A stretch of DNA of 10,973 nucleotides from an uncultured Ruminococcus sp. (GTDB lineage: Bacteria; Bacillota_A; Clostridia; RUG12999), in assembly GCA_902783995.1 (NCBI GenBank), contig CACZTG010000204.1:1-10973 (forward strand). The letters are read 5' to 3'. The notes beneath the pieces are model-generated. The model was not told the DNA's origin, did not search any database, and saw only the letters and a list, made by a program, of their open reading frames with translations. Below, piece by piece: positions 6,976 to 10,973 of the stretch. Numbering within the stretch: the stretch's first letter is position 1; each line of letters starts with the position of its first letter. Both the position numbers and the translations under genes were made by a program.

Positions 6976-9900
6976 CTATTTGCCCTCTAAAAATCCGCAA
7001 ATCGGTTTCATGCTTTCAAAGCTGTTCCACAAAGTAACCTTCACACTGTCATATTCGGGAATACTTGCTATAGTCTGCTGCACCGTATTATCAACAATTT
7101 GGCTCTTGCTGCAAGGCTTGTTCTTGATTGAAGCAATTTTTCCGTCTTTATAGAATGCAGTAACCAAAACAAATTCGTTCGGAAGCATTGCCGCATTATC
7201 TATTTTTACGGTAAGGTTACTGAAATCAATAAGATTTGACGAAATCTCGCCTTTGCCGTATTCAATGCCGTTTGCAACAACCGAAATGCTGACATCCGAG
7301 CCTGATTCTCCGTCAAAATCAGCAACAAAGTATATGGGTGCAACGCCGATTTCAACATTATAAACTCCGTTTCCGCTTGTAAGCATCGACTCGTTACCGT
7401 ATTCATCAAAGCACTTAACCTTATTTGCTCCAAGATTAATTGCAACCGTCTCCGAACTATCTTCAAGATTATACGCCGTAACAATCTGCTTTCCGTCCCA
7501 CTTATCGCTCGTAAACTTACTTACAACAATATCACTGTTTGCTGTTTCTATTGTTTCTGTGCTTACAAATTCCGCATTTGGCATTACATAACACATAGCC
7601 GCAAGCATTATCGCACTCTCCGTAGGTAAGCCGTAGCAGCCTTCTATTGAAAGATCAGCGAACAGCGGATTGATAAGTCCGAAATTCGATTCTTTCAAAG
7701 CAGGATTGTATCCCTTTCTTTCAAGCGCATAAATACTGTAAACGTCCGCAAAAATACCGTTTTGCTTTTGGGCGAGAATTTGTCTTATATTCTGCGCGCC
7801 CTGCATAAGGTCGGTTTCCGAATAAGACGCACCTTTATAATATCCTGCTTCCGTTACCCATAAATTCGGTTTTGCAAGGCCTCTGTCCGTCCATAATTTC
7901 TGTATATTATTTACTGCTGAAACTTTGCTTGATATACTTTCTGCGGTTGACCAGGTGTAAAAATGGAAGGACAAGTTATCAAAGCTGTTTGCAAAGCCGT
8001 TTTCAACAGCCTGCCTGATATAATCATAACCGCCTATTTCGGTTCCCGCAGTAACGCCTGCAGTCGGATGTGATGTGCTGTACTGTATGCCGGTAACGCC
8101 GGGTCCCGCAACCTTCAAATCCGTTACTCCCGCACCTTGAGCGGCTGTAATCAAAGCATTTTTAGCGCTTATTGCCATCTCGGCATATTCTGTACCCGTT
8201 GCTTCAAGATTCGGATTATTGCTTGACAAATTGGGTTCGTTGAAGAATTCTATATAGGATACGCCGTCCTTTACAACATTTGCGCCTACATATTCTGCAA
8301 ATTCGTTAAACGCCTCTCTGTGTTCCTGTGTTGTAGGAATATGTCCGTATCCCGGTGAATTCGGCTCTCTGTCGGTAGAAGGACAGCCCGAAATCAATCC
8401 GAGACTTGTCATTCCTCTTGCCTTCAGTGCCGTAACAAAATTTTTGTTTTTGTCACTGTTCCAATCAAGCACATACTCATTGTTACTGTTTTTTACAAGC
8501 ATTCTGTTCCACGAAAGACCTACTCTCGCTCCTGCAACGTTCATAAGGTCAAGTATGTCCGCCGCAACCTGACTTTTCGGTTCATCATACGCTTCTGTCT
8601 GTGCCGAAAGGAATATATTTTTATCCTTAACGCCGTTTGGATCAGCCTTTAAAATTGCAACTCTGCTTGTTTCAAAGCTGCTGACCGTTACACTGTTTTC
8701 AATGATGTCTACGCAAACATCAAACAATCCGCACTCTGTAAGTGATGAAAAATCAATAACGGATGTTGTTGATACGCCGGGCAAAATACTGATATTCTTT
8801 TCATCTCTGAAGCTCTCTGCTCCCGATAAATCAGTCAGTTTTGTTACTGCGGTGATGTTTCTGCTTACATCCGACACATTTTTATATGTGTTTGTAATTG
8901 TCTTGTCACTTGAATACCATGCAAAGCTGTTTCCGCTCACGCTTGTCGATGATGTAACGAAAACAGGATTTTTAGCAACCTCACGAGTAATTCTTACGCT
9001 GTGAATCTTCACCGGATTTACCGCTGCCGTATCGGTCTGATAAGCGCTCGGCAAAATACCGTTTGTGCTTATCTTGAAGTCGCAGTCTCCGCTGTGGTTA
9101 TCGTAGAAGTTTGCGTTATTTAATGTGATTACTGCTGTCTTCCATGCCGATGTTCCGTTTTTATATACAACGGTATCAAGATTCAAATCATCTCTGCCGT
9201 ATTGGTTATAAATAAGCTGGAAGAAATTAGCGGCGCCGTTCTTATTCTTTTCCGATGACGTACCGTCGTAATATTCAATCTCAAACCTATATTCCGAGCC
9301 GTCAAATGCGATAGGTTTAATATTATCATTTAAAGTAAACAGAAGCTCTCCGCTTATGCTGCAGCAGGATTTACCGCCGACACTGCCAACGCTCGGATTT
9401 GAACCGCCGGACATAGCAACCGCATCAATATTATCACTGTAGCTTCCGTCACATACCCAGTAAGCGACTGTTTCCGTATTATCCGCCGCTTTAGTGTATG
9501 CGGATAACGCAAGACCTTTGCCTGCTATGCTTGCAAAACCGTTGTTAAATCTTATTGTATATCCGTCGTTCTGATCAAGGTCCGAAACATTTATGTACAT
9601 ATACTGACCTACTGTCGTGTATGAGGATATAACGTTTGTCTCGGTTTCTTCCTTAATGACGGAAACGCTTGTAAGCGTCGCCGGATTAATTACCTGATTA
9701 AACTTAACAGCAAGCGTTCCGATGCCGGCACTGCCTATCTCCGCAACATTTTCAATTGCAAATTGTTCACTGTCATCTATCTTTCTGCAGGTAATATTAT
9801 CAAGATAAACGCCCGAGCTGCTTGCATCCGTCAAAACTCTTATTTGTTTGAACCTGTAATTATCATATACTCTTGTAGCGGCAGCCTTTACCTTTATTCC

Positions 9901-10973
9901 GTTTACATACTGCGTAACATCTACATTCGTTCCGCTCTTTTCATATACTACGGAATAATTGTTCCATGCGTTTGCCGCGTAATTTGTACCCCATTTATAG
10001 GCGTAGTCCTGACGTGAAGCTTCCTCGTCTCTTATTTCATACGCTAAAACACCGTCAGTCTTTAAATACAGAGATGTTCTGTCCTTCCATGTTTCCGAAT
10101 CTAACATGATTATATCCTGTTTACCGCTTGCGGGATATGCCGGCACTTTAAAGTCCATACTTACAATATATGTGCCGTCTTCAAATCCGCTCTCATACCA
10201 AGTTGCGCCTTTATGCTCTACACCTGCCGAAAGGCTGTAAACATCTCCGTGAGTATCGTCATAGCCCGTAACCTTTGTCCATGATTCAAGCGAGGCGTCC
10301 TCATCCTTATGCAGATAAGGAACGGTTTGTGTTTCGGCAGCTTTAACAAAGCTCGTTTCTTCTATCGGGTTTCCGCTTATTCCCACTGTTTCGCTTCCTA
10401 CCGCAAACGTAAAACCGTCACTTCTTAAAAGACCGTTAACCTTTACATATAAATACTGTCCTACTACGCTGTAACTGCCGGCTAAATTATCTTCTGTTTT
10501 TACAACCGATACATTTCCTACCGTTGCGGGGTCGAGCGGTTCAGTAAATTTAACGGCAAGGCTTCTTACTCTGTCCTCCGAGCCTACGTAAGATATAGGA
10601 TATATACTCTCTATATTAAGCGCACTTCCCGAAACCTTACGGCACATAATATTATCAAGATAAATTACCGCGCCGTCCGAATTACTTGTATTTACCGTTA
10701 TCCTTCTTAAACGGAAATCACTGGTACCTGCATACGGACCGCTGAGCTTTTTACCGTTTACATATTGCGATATGTTTATGGTTGTTCCGCTCTTTTCATA
10801 TAATACGGTATAGTTGTTCCACGAATCTGCGGTATATTCATCGCCGTATGAAACATGCCAGCCCGAAACATCCGCGCCTCCCGATGATACGGAGTATCCC
10901 TTATAACCTTCTGTTCTTAAAGAAAGCTGTGCTCTGTCTCTGTTTGCTTCTCCGGTATCCACATAAATATCTA
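6976..10973 (-). CDS. Giant multidomain GH39-like glycoside hydrolase with repeated jelly-roll/Ig cassettes (5' end outside window)
   Basis: Probable extracellular polysaccharide hydrolase. The frame is open to the right edge: codons before the GTG at 10962 read D-I-Y and match the equivalent part of the next repeat, so that GTG is internal and the true start is missing. Numbering from that GTG, 1328 residues are visible. Domains by eye: partial jelly-roll 1-110 and Big_5-type Ig 115-208; second jelly-roll 217-396 and Ig 400-493; beta-sandwich module 501-660; Ig-like 664-771; TIM barrel 775-1128; beta domain 1140-1215; C-terminal module 1222-1328. Catalytic residues: IEFFNEPNL gives Glu909 (acid/base) and LWVTEAG gives Glu1038 (nucleophile), with His1000 between. 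From about 501 to 1215 it is a paralogue of the next gene, sharing YSIYALER and VAILK-DP-G motifs. No cell-wall anchor is visible at the C-terminus; one could lie in the missing N-terminus. Substrate unknown. Confidence 0.87.
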   Translation of the reverse strand, partial: DIYVDTGEANRDRAQLSLRTEGYKGYSVSSGGADVSGWHVSYGDEYTADSWNNYTVLYEKSGTTINISQYVNGKKLSGPYAGTSDFRLRRITVNTSNSDGAVIYLDNIMCRKVSGSALNIESIYPISYVGSEDRVRSLAVKFTEPLDPATVGNVSVVKTEDNLAGSYSVVGQYLYVKVNGLLRSDGFTFAVGSETVGISGNPIEETSFVKAAETQTVPYLHKDEDASLESWTKVTGYDDTHGDVYSLSAGVEHKGATWYESGFEDGTYIVSMDFKVPAYPASGKQDIIMLDSETWKDRTSLYLKTDGVLAYEIRDEEASRQDYAYKWGTNYAANAWNNYSVVYEKSGTNVDVTQYVNGIKVKAAATRVYDNYRFKQIRVLTDASSSGVYLDNITCRKIDDSEQFAIENVAEIGSAGIGTLAVKFNQVINPATLTSVSVIKEETETNVISSYTTVGQYMYINVSDLDQNDGYTIRFNNGFASIAGKGLALSAYTKAADNTETVAYWVCDGSYSDNIDAVAMSGGSNPSVGSVGGKSCCSISGELLFTLNDNIKPIAFDGSEYRFEIEYYDGTSSEKNKNGAANFFQLIYNQYGRDDLNLDTVVYKNGTSAWKTAVITLNNANFYDNHSGDCDFKISTNGILPSAYQTDTAAVNPVKIHSVRITREVAKNPVFVTSSTSVSGNSFAWYSSDKTITNTYKNVSDVSRNITAVTKLTDLSGAESFRDEKNISILPGVSTTSVIDFSSLTECGLFDVCVDIIENSVTVSSFETSRVAILKADPNGVKDKNIFLSAQTEAYDEPKSQVAADILDLMNVAGARVGLSWNRMLVKNSNNEYVLDWNSDKNKNFVTALKARGMTSLGLISGCPSTDREPNSPGYGHIPTTQEHREAFNEFAEYVGANVVKDGVSYIEFFNEPNLSSNNPNLEATGTEYAEMAISAKNALITAAQGAGVTDLKVAGPGVTGIQYSTSHPTAGVTAGTEIGGYDYIRQAVENGFANSFDNLSFHFYTWSTAESISSKVSAVNNIQKLWTDRGLAKPNLWVTEAGYYKGASYSETDLMQGAQNIRQILAQKQNGIFADVYSIYALERKGYNPALKESNFGLINPLFADLSIEGCYGLPTESAIMLAAMCYVMPNAEFVSTETIETANSDIVVSKFTSDKWDGKQIVTAYNLEDSSETVAINLGANKVKCFDEYGNESMLTSGNGVYNVEIGVAPIYFVADFDGESGSDVSISVVANGIEYGKGEISSNLIDFSNLTVKIDNAAMLPNEFVLVTAFYKDGKIASIKNKPCSKSQIVDNTVQQTIASIPEYDSVKVTLWNSFESMKPICGFLEGK
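9460..10314 (-). repeat. Complete jelly-roll plus Ig-like cassette (second visible copy), about 285 codons
   Basis: Encodes residues 217-501 of the giant GH. The first part (217-396) resembles a LamG/concanavalin-type jelly-roll, with WNNYSVVYEKSG, QYVNG and YLDNITCRK. The second part (400-493) resembles a Big_5 Ig-like domain, with LAVKFNQVINPATL and VGQYMYINV. Each motif recurs about 284-285 residues earlier in the preceding copy, which sets the unit length. Both copies end in a KAA-ET-TV-Y type linker. A sugar-binding or spacer role is an inference. Confidence 0.75.
9899..9966 (-). repeat. DNA-level direct repeat, copy B
   Basis: 68 bases that align without gaps to 10754-10821, exactly 855 bases away. 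I counted 55 identical positions by hand (about 81%). It encodes the WNNYSVVYEKSG...QYVNG core of the jelly-roll. Retained nucleotide identity points to a fairly recent duplication or gene conversion between cassettes. Confidence 0.8.
10315..10973 (-). repeat. First visible jelly-roll plus Ig-like cassette, cut by window edge
   Basis: Encodes the residues up to 216 of the visible giant GH. Counterparts of the second copy are WNNYTVLYEKSG (48-59), QYVNG (66-70), YLDNIMCRK (101-109), LAVKFTEPLDPATV (135-148) and VGQYLYVKV (167-175). The N-terminal part of this jelly-roll lies beyond position 10973, where further copies may exist. Confidence 0.72.
10754..10821 (-). repeat. DNA-level direct repeat, copy A
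   Basis: Partner of 9899-9966 at an 855-base offset (285 codons, in frame). The best conserved runs encode the LYEKSG segment and the VNG turn; the middle of the block is more divergent, mostly at positions that change the amino acid conservatively. Confidence 0.8.

Noticed and set aside
7206..7484. 92-codon minus-strand open frame within the giant GH gene
   Set aside because: It overlaps the conserved post-barrel region of the real frame and has no motif or start signal.
10960..10962. GTG as the start of the giant GH gene
   Set aside because: The frame continues upstream to the window edge (D-I-Y before it), those residues align with the middle of the second cassette, and no signal peptide follows the GTG. 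It is internal.

Overview
The window reads as part of a polysaccharide-utilisation locus from a Gram-positive anaerobe, most likely a clostridial Firmicute. The evidence is moderately AT-rich DNA, strong AGGAG-type ribosome binding sites, a lipoprotein-type substrate-binding protein with a Gram-positive lipobox, and very large multidomain secreted proteins. Species cannot be named from the sequence alone. All five genes lie on the minus strand, so transcription runs from high to low coordinates. The gaps are short (16, 21, 59 and 21 bases), which is consistent with one operon.

Layout in transcription order. (1) 10973-6976: 3' part of a giant multidomain protein, with its N-terminus outside the window. 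It carries at least two copies of a jelly-roll plus Ig-like cassette, then a clan GH-A (GH39-like) catalytic core and a C-terminal module. (2) 6959-3516: a complete 1147-residue secreted paralogue with the same pre-barrel module, Ig-like domain and barrel. Its accessory part is different: Ig-like domains and a CBM9-like C-terminus. (3) 3494-2124: a single-domain GH39-like enzyme with no signal peptide, so probably cytoplasmic. (4) 2064-661: a lipoprotein substrate-binding protein of a CUT1-type sugar ABC importer. (5) 639-1: the first permease of that importer, cut off by the window edge inside the EAA loop.

Proposed joint role (inference): the two large extracellular enzymes bind and cut a plant, fungal or host polysaccharide. 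The lipoprotein and permease import the oligosaccharides, and the cytoplasmic GH39-like enzyme trims them further. The substrate cannot be read from the sequence. GH39 and its relatives act on xylo-, arabino- and exopolysaccharide-type linkages, so xylan- or arabinan-like material is only one option. A second permease is expected just left of position 1. The ATPase may be there too, or may be a shared MsmX-type protein encoded elsewhere.

I found no RNA gene, insertion sequence, CRISPR array or convincing terminator or promoter. No non-coding stretch exceeds 59 bases. The most unusual content is the modular structure of the two large paralogues.
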